Positions 1 to 8,836 of a stretch of DNA of 64,000 nucleotides are shown here, piece by piece. The number at the start of each line of letters is the position of its first letter. Within the stretch, counting starts at the first letter, position 1. The stretch comes from Chersky-840 sp963838775 (lineage in GTDB: Bacteria; Actinomycetota; Acidimicrobiia; Acidimicrobiales; UBA8190): contig CAWISP010000026.1 of NCBI GenBank assembly GCA_963838775.1, positions 382,002 to 446,001 on the forward strand, given 5' to 3'. Below the pieces are notes generated by a model that was not told where the DNA came from, did not search any database, and was given only the letters and a program-made list of their open reading frames with translations. The translations under genes and the position numbers were made by a program.

Positions 1-1150
1 TGAACCCCAGATCCCAGCCGGAATCCTTCACCGTGACGCCGCCGCCGGTCCCTCGCTTGTCGCCACTGACCTTCTCGATGTAGTCGACGAAGTCCGCGTA
101 ATCGACGAGGGTGACAAAGAACGAGATCCACCGGGTCTTCTCTGGCCAGCTGATGAACTTCTCCGGATGCCCGAACTTCGGGTCGAGCGCCGCCAGCTTC
201 TCCCACAGGGTGAACACGCCGCGGTCGTGGCGGTCGAGGTTCCACGGCACGGCGGTGCCATTGTCGCCGTAGGTCATGTTCTGGGTCAGCGACCCATTGG
301 TGAGGAACACGAGGTTATCGGCCGTGAGGTTGATCTCGGAACGGCCTTCCGCCGACTTGATGGTGAGGCCCGTGATGGTGGTCTTCCCGCCCTCTGATTC
401 GAGGACCATGTCGACCACCCGGGTCCCCAGGGCGAAGCGGACCCCCAGCCCTTGGAGCCAGACGATGAGCGGGCGGATGATGGAGTCGAACTCGTTGTAC
501 TCGGTGTGCAAGATGCCTTCCAAGCGCGGCATCACCTCGGTGAGGTGCATGAACCGCAGCTCGTAGCGTCGCATCTCCATGACGCTGTGGTAGTCGTCGA
601 ACGACAGGATCCGGGAGAACATCAGCCAGAAGATCGAGTCGAAGAAGCTTGGTGGGAACCAGTCGCGGATGGACATGTCCTGCAGATCGGCTTCGGGCGT
701 GACGAGCAGGCGGAGGAACTGCACTGCGCAGTCCTTCGGAAGCATCGGTTGCGACTCGTAGTCAGCCTTGTGTCCCTGCTTCTCGATGATCCGCCAATGT
801 GACGAGATCGGCTCGCGGCAATTGACCTCTCGCGTCTCGTCCAGGACGGTGCGTCCAGGCCGCTTCAGGGAGGGCACCTTGCTGCAGAGGTACCAGAGGC
901 ACTCCATGTGCGCCTCGAGCTCCCGCTCGCCGCGGCAGACATACCCTGTCGACGCATCGCCGGTCCCGTCCATCGACCCGCCCAGGACTGGTAGGTCCTC
1001 ATAGACCGTGATGTTGCCCGCTGGCATATGGGCATCGGTTGTCAGGAACGCTGCCGCAGCCAGGCCACCGATCCCACCGCCGATGATGTGTGCGCTCTTT
1101 CGTTCGATTTCGTCCGGAATGGCGGCGTTCACCTGATCGTAGAAGAGCAT
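1..1150 (-). CDS. ohyA: Oleate hydratase, C-terminus beyond the window edge
   Basis: I translated this stretch by hand because it runs off the left edge. It gives about 383 residues of an FAD-dependent oleate hydratase (formerly myosin-cross-reactive antigen), which adds water to the cis-9 double bond of oleate to give 10-hydroxystearate. Seen: a dinucleotide motif GGGIGG at residues 24-29, GGSMDG at 57-62, RGERELEAHMEC at 73-84 (the stretch that holds the catalytic glutamate in characterised members), and YESQPMLP near 131. Family proteins are usually 550-650 residues, so roughly the last third is outside. The ATG at 1150 is the only good start. An IS5-like element begins 80 bp upstream, so its native promoter may be disturbed. 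Family assignment is from motif recognition. Confidence 0.85.
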   Translation of the reverse strand, partial: MLFYDQVNAAIPDEIERKSAHIIGGGIGGLAAAAFLTTDAHMPAGNITVYEDLPVLGGSMDGTGDASTGYVCRGERELEAHMECLWYLCSKVPSLKRPGRTVLDETREVNCREPISSHWRIIEKQGHKADYESQPMLPKDCAVQFLRLLVTPEADLQDMSIRDWFPPSFFDSIFWLMFSRILSFDDYHSVMEMRRYELRFMHLTEVMPRLEGILHTEYNEFDSIIRPLIVWLQGLGVRFALGTRVVDMVLESEGGKTTITGLTIKSAEGRSEINLTADNLVFLTNGSLTQNMTYGDNGTAVPWNLDRHDRGVFTLWEKLAALDPKFGHPEKFISWPEKTRWISFFVTLVDYADFVDYIEKVSGDKRGTGGGVTVKDSGWDLGF

Positions 1151-1230
1151 TTTGTCACCTCACGTGGCCGATCTCCCTTCCAGCAGTGAACTCGCCATCT
1201 CCGGCATTGACTAGGGCAGATAGCCTCTAA

Positions 1231-2272
1231 GTACGTGTTTGGTATCTCTCATCGCGTGGCCCAGGGTCTCGGACCGGGCGGGCGCGAGAGTCGGTTCAAC
1301 ATCAATCCGATCATCGCCCACTTGACGAACGCCTCGTGAGTTTCGGGCAACCGTTCGTAGTCGCGAGTGAGGCGGCGCCATCGCATGAGCCAGGCGAAGG
1401 TGCGCTCGACCACCCACCGACGAGGGAGGACGGAGAATCCGTGCTGCTCGGGAGGTTTCCTCACGACCTCGACGGCGATCTTCCAGTAGCGCTTGGCCTT
1501 TCCGACCAGACGACCGGCGTATCCGCCGTCGGCGAAGACATGGCGAAGGCTGGGCACGAGCTTGTGGGCGAGCTTCAAGATGTCGGCACCACCGTCGCGG
1601 TCTTGGACAGAGGCCGCCGTCACCATGACGACGAGGAGCAGACCGAGCGTGTCGGTGACGATGTGGCGCTTGCGCCCTTCCACCTTCTTGCCGGCGTCAT
1701 AGCCCCGTGTCGCCTTGGAAACGGTGTCGGCCCCCCGCAACGACTGGGAATCGATCACTCCCCCCGTCGGGGTTGGGTTCCTGGGCTTTCGGCCCTTCTT
1801 CTCCTTGGCAGCTCGCACCTCTTCGCGCAAGGTGTCGTGGATGAGATCGAGCGTTCCATCGTCGCGCCATTGGGCGAAGTAGCCGTAGACGGTCCGCCAG
1901 TGAGGAAAGTCGGCCGGCAGCATCCGCCACGCACACCCGCTGCGAGTGAGATAGAGGATGGCATTGACGATCTCGCGCTTGGCGTGGACCCGAGGGCGAC
2001 CGCCGGGCGCCACGGGTTCGGTCTCGGGTAGGAGAGGCTCGATGATGGCCCATTGGTGATTCGTCAGGTCGGTCGGATAGCGACGTGTGGGTGCCATGTA
2101 CACCACTCCAACGCAGCAGCGGACAAATCGCGAGCATCTTGACACGACAAACGCGCTGGTCACGCGCGTGTTTGGAAAGATCTCACTGAGCACGGCGGGT
2201 TGAGCACTCGAAAGCGCCCTCGCGACCGCTCAGCTAACGCGGGCCTCTGCCGGAGAGTTATCAAACACGTTC
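1231..2272 (-). mobile_element. IS5-family-like insertion sequence, 1042 bp
   Basis: The ends are imperfect inverted repeats of about 20 bp: GTACGTGTTTGGTATCTCTC at the left, and GAACGTGTTTGATAACTCTC read inward from the right end. A 3-bp duplication TAA flanks the element at 1228-1230 and 2273-2275, which fits the TNA target preference of IS5-family elements. One transposase gene lies on the minus strand, leaving about 175 bp of non-coding DNA upstream of it inside the element. It sits between the oleate hydratase and the first HTH cassette. Confidence 0.75.
1249..2097 (-). CDS. IS5-family DDE transposase
   Basis: 282 residues starting at the ATG at 2097 (MAPTRRYPTDL); an in-frame extension to 2193 lacks family character. 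Residues 1-75 match the DUF4096-type N-terminal domain of IS5/IS427-group transposases (LTNHQWAIIEPLLP ... RSGCAWRMLP). The DDE triad can be read as D116 (GGVIDSQS), D190 (HVFADGGYAG) and E231 (RWVVERTFAWL). The frame is unbroken, so the element may be active. It cuts and pastes its own element as a homomultimer at the terminal repeats. The stop codon lies about 20 bp from the left inverted repeat. Confidence 0.9.
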   Translation of the reverse strand: MAPTRRYPTDLTNHQWAIIEPLLPETEPVAPGGRPRVHAKREIVNAILYLTRSGCAWRMLPADFPHWRTVYGYFAQWRDDGTLDLIHDTLREEVRAAKEKKGRKPRNPTPTGGVIDSQSLRGADTVSKATRGYDAGKKVEGRKRHIVTDTLGLLLVVMVTAASVQDRDGGADILKLAHKLVPSLRHVFADGGYAGRLVGKAKRYWKIAVEVVRKPPEQHGFSVLPRRWVVERTFAWLMRWRRLTRDYERLPETHEAFVKWAMIGLMLNRLSRPPGPRPWATR

Positions 2273-2317
2273 TAACTCTCCGCCGGAAAGGACCTGGCTG
2301 TGCGTCTAGTCCATCCT

Positions 2318-2540
2318 GGAAGTGCCGCTTGCGCGTAGGGTCCGCAAGACACCCGTGCGACGGAAACCGCACGATATTCGCGACAGCTGTTCCGACTGGA
2401 TCCAGAAAGAACTGCCTGGTCGACGCCGGACCTAAACAGACGCTGGAGAGTTTGAATGAGGAAACGAACCTATCTGAGCGACGGGACACGAAAGTGGCCT
2501 CTGACCAGAGGAAACGTTGTGTTTTCGACAACGAGTGGAG
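2318..2540 (+). repeat. Conserved non-coding leader of HTH cassette, copy 1
   Basis: About 225 bp that is clearly homologous (roughly 85% by eye) to 50668-50895. Shared blocks include GTGCCGCTTGCGCGTAGG, GCGACGGAAACCGCACGATA and GTGGCCTCTGACCAGAGG. Small indels relative to the other copy shift every reading frame, so conservation is not explained by coding. Two short hairpins can be drawn near the 3' end: CCTC-tgacca-GAGG and CGTTGT-gttttcg-ACAACG. A tandem-HTH gene follows both copies. Function unknown. Confidence 0.7.
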
Positions 2541-2674
2541 GTAATGGGACGTTACTTGAACCATTCTGACCAGGGAGAATGTCTCCGGAACCTCCTTGAA
2601 ATGGTGCCATCGGGTCTGAAACGACCAAAACTCGAACCCGAAGACGGGTCTGTCGAAGACTTGAACCGGTCAAG

Positions 2675-2947
2675 GTGGAGAAGCTGCTCCAGGGCTATGC
2701 AGATGGTATGCCCGTCGATGATCTGGCTGAGAAGTTCAACGTTGATCAGAGCACGGTCCAGAGGCCCGCCCGCCGACATGGTCTACCCCGACGGTCACCC
2801 CGATTAGGTCCTAACCAGACCGAGGAAGCAGCTCGGCTCTACCTCGCTGGTCAGTCTCTAGCCAAGCTTTCCAATCATTTCGGTGTGGCGACTGACACCG
2901 TGGCGCTTGCCTTGCGCCGAGCCGGGATCACGTTGCGACCACGGTGA
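2675..2947 (+). CDS. Tandem helix-turn-helix protein, short or degenerate copy
   Basis: 90 residues from a GTG start. Two HTH units can be seen, about residues 3-36 (YADGMPVDDLAEKFNVDQST) and 49-82 (YLAGQSLAKLSNHFGVATDT), each shaped like the resolvase/Hin C-terminal HTH, followed by an R-rich end. It is a shorter relative of the proteins at 14719 and 50939. The upstream DNA keeps the layout of the longer copies, including a counterpart of their ATG at 2579, but that frame meets a TGA at 2597. This copy is therefore either N-terminally truncated or starts internally. Likely DNA-binding; no recombinase catalytic domain is present. The start is uncertain. Confidence 0.6.
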   Translation: MEKLLQGYADGMPVDDLAEKFNVDQSTVQRPARRHGLPRRSPRLGPNQTEEAARLYLAGQSLAKLSNHFGVATDTVALALRRAGITLRPR

Positions 2948-3398
2948 GGGTGGTCCAAATAGCTCGCCTTCAGACTTCCCAAGAAGGGTCAGTTTCCTCC
3001 TATCGGGGATGGCTAATGAACGGTTAGGTCGAGGTAACGGGGCAATCGCTTGGTGGGCGCCTTTTGACTCGGAGCGATATCGGGTGGTCTGGGACCGTCT
3101 CGGGGGACCTGCCCAGGGCGATGTAACGGCACGTACCGCTCGGCTCGGATGGATACACAGCGCGACCGGGATCCCCGACTATGCGCTATCTGACTGTGTC
3201 CTCGACCCTGAGAATGACCCCGACCGGGAACGGCACTTATGCGCGACCCCGCTGTCAACGCTGTCGGACGCCTGCGTACGATCTGGGCATCATGAGATAC
3301 CTATCCGAACGCAGATTGCCGACCAGACACCCCTCGGACGAGGCCCCCAGCCGGCGATCCGCGCCGGACTTCTGATTTTGTTCGCCGGGATCAGCCGG
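2948..3398. other. Intergenic, nothing recognised
   Basis: About 450 bp between the short HTH protein and a convergent small gene. Open frames exist on both strands (one plus-strand frame runs through it from 2883 to 3506) but have no family character and overlap the better-supported minus-strand gene. I see no RNA gene or clear repeat. Confidence 0.4.
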
Positions 3399-3662
3399 TT
3401 ACCTTCCGAGCTGCGGGGTAAGTCCGTCCACGTGCATCTCGTAGTACTCGTTCTTCGCCCATGGTCCGACCGCGCCTTCAACCACCTCGCGTACAGCGTC
3501 GACTGATTCGCCTTCCCAGATGCAGATGCCGAGTCCGTGATCGTTGGTAGCTGCATGGATTGGCAACGCAACGTGGGGAGGAAGCCCACCTTCCATCGCC
3601 TTGGCCTCGGCGTTCTGGAAGCCTTCGGAGTCGTGAATTCGGTGGATGACCGTGACAAACAT
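3399..3662 (-). CDS. Small protein, possible dimeric alpha/beta-barrel fold
   Basis: 87 residues from ATG 3662 (MFVTVIHRIHDSEGF). The pattern of an N-terminal strand, an ALPIHAATNDHG middle, GICIWEGESVDAVREVVEG and a C-terminal NEYYEMHVD resembles small single-domain ferredoxin-like alpha/beta-barrel proteins of the SCO4226/DUF4242 or ABM type. I cannot assign a reaction. A longer in-frame extension to 3815 is unconvincing because the conserved-looking part starts at this ATG. It is a separate unit downstream of the interrupted STAND gene, on the same strand with a gap of about 100 bp. Confidence 0.55.
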   Translation of the reverse strand: MFVTVIHRIHDSEGFQNAEAKAMEGGLPPHVALPIHAATNDHGLGICIWEGESVDAVREVVEGAVGPWAKNEYYEMHVDGLTPQLGR

Positions 3663-5270
3663 GGGGTTACCGTCCGTTCTCCTGGGGGTAGCCCTTTGCC
3701 ACCCAAAGGAAAGGCGTTCGTTCCCGACCCCTGCCTGGTTCTTTCTGAACGAACCAGGCTTTAGCTCATGTCGTCCAGGCGATGTTGGTCCGCGGCTCGT
3801 AGCAGCACGAGACACCGGTCACAATCGACTCGTCCAGATGAGCGGCGAGCTCCGGAACCGTGGTCGAGAGATCGGTGATGGCGTGTCGGATCGTCCTGGT
3901 GACGTTGAGGCGCGCCTTTTCGGCCGGTGAGCCGGACCGCCGCGGCCTGCCGCCCAGTCCCGTAGCCCGCTTGAGCTCCGCGATCAGAGCGTCCCGCTCG
4001 GCACTTCGCTCCGCCTGCCTCGGGGCATCTCCGTGGACCACGGCGTTGTCCAGGTCGTCGTCCAGCTCAGCGAGACGCCGGCGGTACTTTCTGAGCGCTT
4101 CGCGATCGAGTAGGGATCCAGTGTCGCCGGATGGAATCGGCTCCTCGCTCGATGCTCCGATGAGCGTTAAGGCGGGTACGAACTCATGCGGCCGAGAAAC
4201 GAGCTCGCGCAGGTGCCAGAGCCCTTTCAAGTCCGGCACGTGGACGTTCGTGCCCTTGAAGTCGATGCGCCAGACGCCACCCTCTGGCCGAAGCGTGGCG
4301 CGCTGCGTGGGCTCAACTTGCGACGTCTTCCTCAGGAGCTCGACCATCTGCTGTACCGTGGCGACCTCGCGCATTTCCTCCGCCAGCGGGAGGCCCTCGC
4401 GCAAAAGCTTCGACGCAGTGGTCAAGTCCCCCTGCTTGTCGGCCACGCGCGCCACTGCGAGTAGCGCCGACGGCATGGTGCCGTGTACACGGCCATCGCG
4501 CAGAGTCGTCATCAAGGTTGGGACTGCAACCGCACCGACTTCCCGCCGGAGGTGCAGCGCCCGCTCCCAGAAGGCGCGGGACGTATCGAGCTCGCGACGC
4601 GCCTCCCAAATCTCACCCATGACGTTGCATCCGACCATTTCCCCGATGCCGTAACCGCCCGTGCTCGCCAGATCGATCTCCTCCGTCATGAGCGCGATGG
4701 CGGCGTCCTCGTCCCCGACTGCCAGCCGTGCATAGGCCGCGTTCCACAAGCAGTAACCGCGGCCCCACGTCCCTGGATACAAAGACGAGATCTCGAGCCC
4801 GGCTTGGGTGCGAACGACGCCGGACTTCGGATCGCCGTTGAAGACGTCGCACTCTCCACGTAAGCAGTGCAGCATGCCGAGGATCAGCGGAGGTTCGCTG
4901 ACGCCGACGAGGGCGTCCAGTGCGACGTCGATGAGCTTGGCCGCGGCATGCCAGTCGTCGGTGTCATGGGCGACGAGAAAACCTTCACAAAAGAGGCCCC
5001 TCGCCCGGAGCTCGGCCGGCGCATCCACGGCTGCTACGCGCGCCCGCTCGAGCCAGCCGATGCCTTCTCGAAGCTTTCCCTGTGTCCACCAGAAGAAGTT
5101 GAGGCTTGCGGCGAGCTCGAGCGCCGCCTGAGGACTGGTTCTGAGGAGGCACTCGAGCGCGATACGAGTATTGTCCTCGATGCGACGGAGCACCTCGAGG
5201 TGTGGCCCCTCCGGCCCGGTGACCGTCGCAGCGGATTCTCTCAGCTTGCGATTAAACCCTGAGGACTGCG

Positions 5271-6623
5271 TCAGGCGCTCTTTTTGATCACTGCGTAGCG
5301 CTTGAGCGGTCCGGTTCGTGTGCCTCGGGGTCGTCCCGGACCGGGCGTGTCGGATTTCGGTGGACTGGCGGGCGTGCCCAGTGTTGCACGAAGTCGACGA
5401 AACCCTCGTCGAACCCGCGCCGGAGTGAGTTGCGCCGCATCAAGACGTCGTTCCCACGGGAGTCGGAGATCCTCGACGAGCTGGCTCGCTAATCGGAGCT
5501 GCGTATAGGCGGCGATCACGATCCACGTCCAGCGATCGGCCTGCTCGGGCATCTGTAGCGACGGTGTCGTCCACCCCAGGGTGTTCTTCACGAAGCGATA
5601 TGTGTGCTCGATGTCAAAGCGGCGCAGGTAGGTGCGGAAGCACAGTTCGAGATCGGGCGCACCGGGTCCTGACCACCACAGCCACAGCGTCTTCTTGGTG
5701 CGTCCGATGGGGTTCGGGAGATGTTCGACGTCAACGCGGATCACGCTGCCGCGCACGATTGGGATCTCGGGTCCCGCCCATCGTCCCCGGCCAGGGAGTT
5801 TGGGATGCCGGTGGTGCCAGGCGCGTACTCGCACCGTCCCGTAGCGAGGATCGTGCAGCTGGGTCTGGGAGTCGGGCCTGGGGCTTCTGGGGTCCGAGAG
5901 CTTGAAGCGTCGCCCGTGGCGCGGAGGTCGGCCTTTGGTCGGCCCCGGGCGGGGGCCGGGATCGTCGTAGAAGACGCGGTCCGACTTGATGCGCACCAGG
6001 ACCTGGGCATCCACATCTCTGAGCCCCGCACCGAGGGCGACGGGGTCGTAGCCGGCATCGAAGACGAACAGCGGCGCGGCGCCCTTCTGAGGACCGAGGG
6101 CCTCACACAGACGGCGGACCTGACCGATGGTGGCGTCCGTGGCGTCGGTGGTGGGCGCGATGCGCAAGGCGTCGACGGGCGCTGTCCAGCTGTCGGGGCT
6201 GAACGAGAGCTGGGAGATCCACTGGTAGCTCCAGCCCGCCACGATGGGCTGGCCCGCCGAATGCTTCGACGCCGAGTAGTAGAAGCCCCGCTCGGGACTG
6301 CATTCGGCATCACAGCGGTCCCACACCGAGGCGTCCACGGCGAAGACCTGGGGCCAGGTCGCCGGCCGGGTCTCCACCAAGAGCCCACGCAGACGCTCTT
6401 CATCGATCTCGCCCCGGGCCAGGGCCTTGTAGAGCGAGCCATGCGAGCGGCGGAAGGTGGGCTCCAGGCTGAGCGCGGGCACCGAGCGCAGTGGACCCGG
6501 AGCGCACAGCGCGGCGTCACAGAGCTCGAACAGGGTGTCTCCCCATCCGGTCATACATCGATAGAGCTCGGTTCGTAGGGCGTGGAGCTGGTGCCGTTCC
6601 TGGTCATGGGGGGGCTGGCGCAT
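5271..6623 (-). CDS. DDE transposase (NF041680-like)
   Basis: 450 residues, identical in translation to the copy at 43060-44412. DDE residues can be placed at D97 (FAVDASVW), D189 (FVFDAGYD) and E339 (RRFDIEHTYRF, in the usual Y-x(2)-K-like helix: TYRFVKNTLGW). The C-terminus is basic (GPLKRYAVIKK). It resembles the actinobacterial transposase group annotated as NF041680, which is commonly found next to DUF6788 proteins. It would catalyse excision and insertion of the 1820-bp element. The gene ends 26 bp from the terminal repeat. The ATG at 6623 lies 2 bp from the divergent-promoter palindrome. Confidence 0.88.
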   Translation of the reverse strand: MRQPPHDQERHQLHALRTELYRCMTGWGDTLFELCDAALCAPGPLRSVPALSLEPTFRRSHGSLYKALARGEIDEERLRGLLVETRPATWPQVFAVDASVWDRCDAECSPERGFYYSASKHSAGQPIVAGWSYQWISQLSFSPDSWTAPVDALRIAPTTDATDATIGQVRRLCEALGPQKGAAPLFVFDAGYDPVALGAGLRDVDAQVLVRIKSDRVFYDDPGPRPGPTKGRPPRHGRRFKLSDPRSPRPDSQTQLHDPRYGTVRVRAWHHRHPKLPGRGRWAGPEIPIVRGSVIRVDVEHLPNPIGRTKKTLWLWWSGPGAPDLELCFRTYLRRFDIEHTYRFVKNTLGWTTPSLQMPEQADRWTWIVIAAYTQLRLASQLVEDLRLPWERRLDAAQLTPARVRRGFRRLRATLGTPASPPKSDTPGPGRPRGTRTGPLKRYAVIKKSA

Positions 6624-6624
6624 T

Positions 6625-6650
6625 TCCAGACAGTATTACTACTGTCTGGA
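6625..6650. promoter_or_regulatory. Perfect 11-bp palindrome between divergent transposon genes
   Basis: Arms TCCAGACAGTA and TACTGTCTGGA separated by ttac. It fills the gap between the transposase start (6623, minus) and the DUF6788 gene (6685, plus). Its position suggests an operator or promoter shared by both genes, possibly bound by one of their products. The same palindrome is at 43033-43058 in copy 2. The role is inferred. Confidence 0.6.
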
Positions 6651-6684
6651 CATGGATCGGGGATACTTGTCCCGGGAGGACGAC

Positions 6685-7044
6685 ATGGCCAAGGCGGCGA
6701 GCACAACGCGACTGGCGGGCTACGAGCGCCGCTATCGGCAGCTCGCGGCTCAGCTAGCGGAGGTCGGGTTCATCTCCTCGGGCACCGTGACCCGCCGTTA
6801 CACGCGCTGTGCCACGGCGGGCTGCAAGTGCCACGGCGACCCACCTCAGCCGCACGGCCCGTATTACCAGTGGACCACCAAGGTCGACGGCAAGACTGTG
6901 ACCCGGCGTCTCAGCGTGCAAGAGGCAAAGCTCTACCAGGAGTGGATCACCAATGACCGGCGCTTGCGCCGGCTCATCCAGCAGATGCGTCAGGTGGCGG
7001 CGAAGGCCGGAGAGCTGAAGATCAAAGAGGCCGCTGGGACATAG
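6685..7044 (+). CDS. DUF6788 family transposon accessory protein
   Basis: 119 residues from ATG 6685, preceded by GGGAGG; an upstream ATG at 6652 lacks a ribosome site and touches the palindrome. It resembles DUF6788: a segment with Cys residues (YTRCATAGCKCHGDPP), HGPYYQWTTKVDGK, then a helical KLYQEWITNDRRLRRLIQQM. The spaced cysteines and the basic helix suggest nucleic-acid binding, but the function is unknown. Residue 72 is Val here and Glu in the other copy (T at 6899), the only difference I noticed between copies. It is divergent from the transposase and ends 20 bp from the terminal repeat. Confidence 0.8.
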   Translation: MAKAASTTRLAGYERRYRQLAAQLAEVGFISSGTVTRRYTRCATAGCKCHGDPPQPHGPYYQWTTKVDGKTVTRRLSVQEAKLYQEWITNDRRLRRLIQQMRQVAAKAGELKIKEAAGT

Positions 7045-8200
7045 GGCCAAGGTTTAATCGCAAGCTCAGAGCAACGCCGAGGTAGTAGCGGGCATGGCGT
7101 TCACGGATGACGTCAAGCTCGCCCACTACGACGAGCTGCTCGGCCGCGTACTGGCGGATGGTCTCGAGCAGCTGATACAGGCCGCCGTCTCCTTGCTTCA
7201 ACAGGAGTGATTTCTCAACGAGCCGGGCAGTGAGGTCCGCGACCTTTGCCGAAGTCTGACCGTCGCTCGCGCAGACCTCCTTGATCGCCGCCAGGTCGAA
7301 CTCACCGGCGAACACTGCCATCCGCCGCAGGAGGTGTCGCTCTTCCTCGCTGAGCAGGGCATCGCTCCACTCCACCGTGGCGCGCAGCGACCGCTGCGCA
7401 CCGTCGGCCCGTCGTGCCGCTTGTGGGAGCAAGTCGAACAGATCGTCGAGGTGAAGGGAAATGTCTTCCAAGTCGAGTCCGACTACTCGTGCCGCCGCAA
7501 GCTCGATGGCGAGCGGGAGGCCATCGACTCGGCGGCAGATCTCTCCGAGGAGACGACCGGCGTGATCGGTGTCGAGCGATGCCTGGGTCCTGGTGCCGGC
7601 TCGCTCTCGGAACAGGCGCACCGCAGGGTTCGCGTCGATCTCCACACGGCTTGCGTCTGGGCCCACCACCGCCAGTGGTGCGAGTCGATAGCTTAACTCG
7701 TCCAAAACCCACAGCGGCTCTCGACTCGTCGCGAGCACACGAAGGCGTGGGAGCCGAGCGGTGAGGCCCTCGACGAGGTCGGCCACGGCGGACACCACGT
7801 GCTCGCAGTTGTCGAGCACGAGCAAGACATCACGTTCGGCCAGCCATTGGGTGAGCGAATCCTCGTAGGTTTGACCGCCTGACCTCGGCATCCCGACCTG
7901 TGCGGCCACCTCACCTGCGACGTGCTCTGCCGACCGCAAGGAGGCGAGCCAGACAACGAACACACCATCGGGAAACTGGGGCGCCGCCTCGGCCGCGACA
8001 GCCAGCGCCAGCGCCGTCTTTCCAACGCCCCCCGGGCCGGTCACCGTGGTCAACGGTGTCAACGCGACACGCTCGATCACCTCGACGATCTCGAAGTCCC
8101 TCCCTACCAGTCGACGAGCGCGCAACGCCGTTGCGCGATGGCCCTCCGGCTGGGTGCCATCCTGTCCGTCGCTGGTCCCACCAGTCGCGCTGGTCGTCAT

Positions 8201-8836
8201 CCTCGCAGCCTCTCAAGGCTGTCGGGCCTTCGCAAGGGTGCCTGGCGCTAGCCGGGTTGCCACGTCGTGCAACGTCGAGACCCAACTCGGCTGCCACACA
8301 AATCGTCCTCCGATCGGGCAGAGCGGAACTCAGTTCGAACTGTCCGAGAATGCCGGGTATGGGGCACCTGCATCGGGGCGAACCGGCGCATCCTGGGTAG
8401 CGCAGATCACCCGGACTCGGGCGGGTGACGCTCCGTCTTCCAGTGGCGAGCCAGTCCGAAGGTGACGGACTTCGCCTCCGACCTGACCCATCCGCTATCA
8501 ATCAGCGACGCGAATACTGCGCGGGCTGCCTCAGGCCCGGCTACCCGAGTCCGGTGCAACTGTCTGACGCAGATGAAGACTGAGGGGGCCGCATACCCCC
8601 GATTACAGGATGCCCGAGCCCCGGTCGGCTCCGGGCCCGGCGCCCGCTCGGGACCGGCACGTTGCGCGCCGGGCCACACGAATACACCGGCCGCCGTTAT
8701 CGCTCATTTCTGTTGCCCGCGAGCGCCCTGAGCGCGGTCGGGACTGGCCATAGCCCCCCGAGGCCGCCTTCAGTCGCCTCGGCCGGGCATTGCGGTCCTC
8801 GCCTACCCTGGTGCCTTCCAAGCGGGAGGGTGATTC
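8201..8836. other. Intergenic between two STAND genes
   Basis: About 635 bp between divergently transcribed regulators. GC-rich stem-forming sequence (GGTCGGCTCCGGGCCCGGCG) lies near 8622-8650. No convincing gene; presumably holds the promoters of both neighbours. A GGGAGGG ribosome site at 8824-8830 belongs to the gene that starts at 8837. Confidence 0.5.

Larger units (their letters stand above)
5245..7064 (-). mobile_element. 1820-bp transposon (DUF6788 + DDE transposase), copy 1
   Basis: Terminal inverted repeats start CTTGCGATTAAACC at both ends. A 5-bp duplication CTCAG flanks it (5240-5244 and 7065-7069). A near-identical copy in opposite orientation lies at 42619-44438 and is flanked by CTTAG. 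Target sites therefore fit CTNAG. The element carries a transposase on one strand and a divergent DUF6788 gene, with a perfect palindrome between them. It is inserted in the STAND gene. The ends were placed by matching inverted repeats and duplications at both copies. I do not assign an ISfinder family. Confidence 0.92.
3766..8200 (-). pseudogene. STAND/TPR transcriptional-regulator-like ATPase split by a transposon
   Basis: Two minus-strand pieces (8200-7065 and 5239-3766) are one gene. Removing the transposon at 5245-7064 plus one copy of the CTCAG duplication gives a continuous frame of 869 residues, reading YYLGVALRESAATVTGPEG across the junction. The N-terminal half is an NB-ARC-type ATPase with Walker A GPGGVGKT (55-62), Walker B LLVLD (126-130) and the usual DGLPLAIELAAARV signature. 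The C-terminal half is TPR-like, ending in a VPDLKGLWHLRELVSRP ... LLDREALRKYRRRL domain seen at the end of many actinobacterial cyclase/LuxR-type STAND proteins. No cyclase or output HTH domain is present. The upstream piece now ends 14 codons inside the element. The downstream piece has a possible GTG restart at 5193. Signal-sensing ATPase function is inferred from the family. Confidence 0.88.

Noticed and set aside
2160..2564. Minus-strand frame over the cassette leader, similar in both leader copies
   Set aside because: Indels between the copies shift the frame, and differences fall at all codon positions, so the similarity reflects DNA conservation only.
2883..3506. 207-codon plus-strand frame
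   Set aside because: No family character, no ribosome site, and overlaps the better-patterned minus-strand gene at 3399-3662.
5721..6578. 285-codon plus-strand frame inside the transposon
   Set aside because: Antisense shadow of the transposase; repeated identically in copy 2 only because the DNA is identical.
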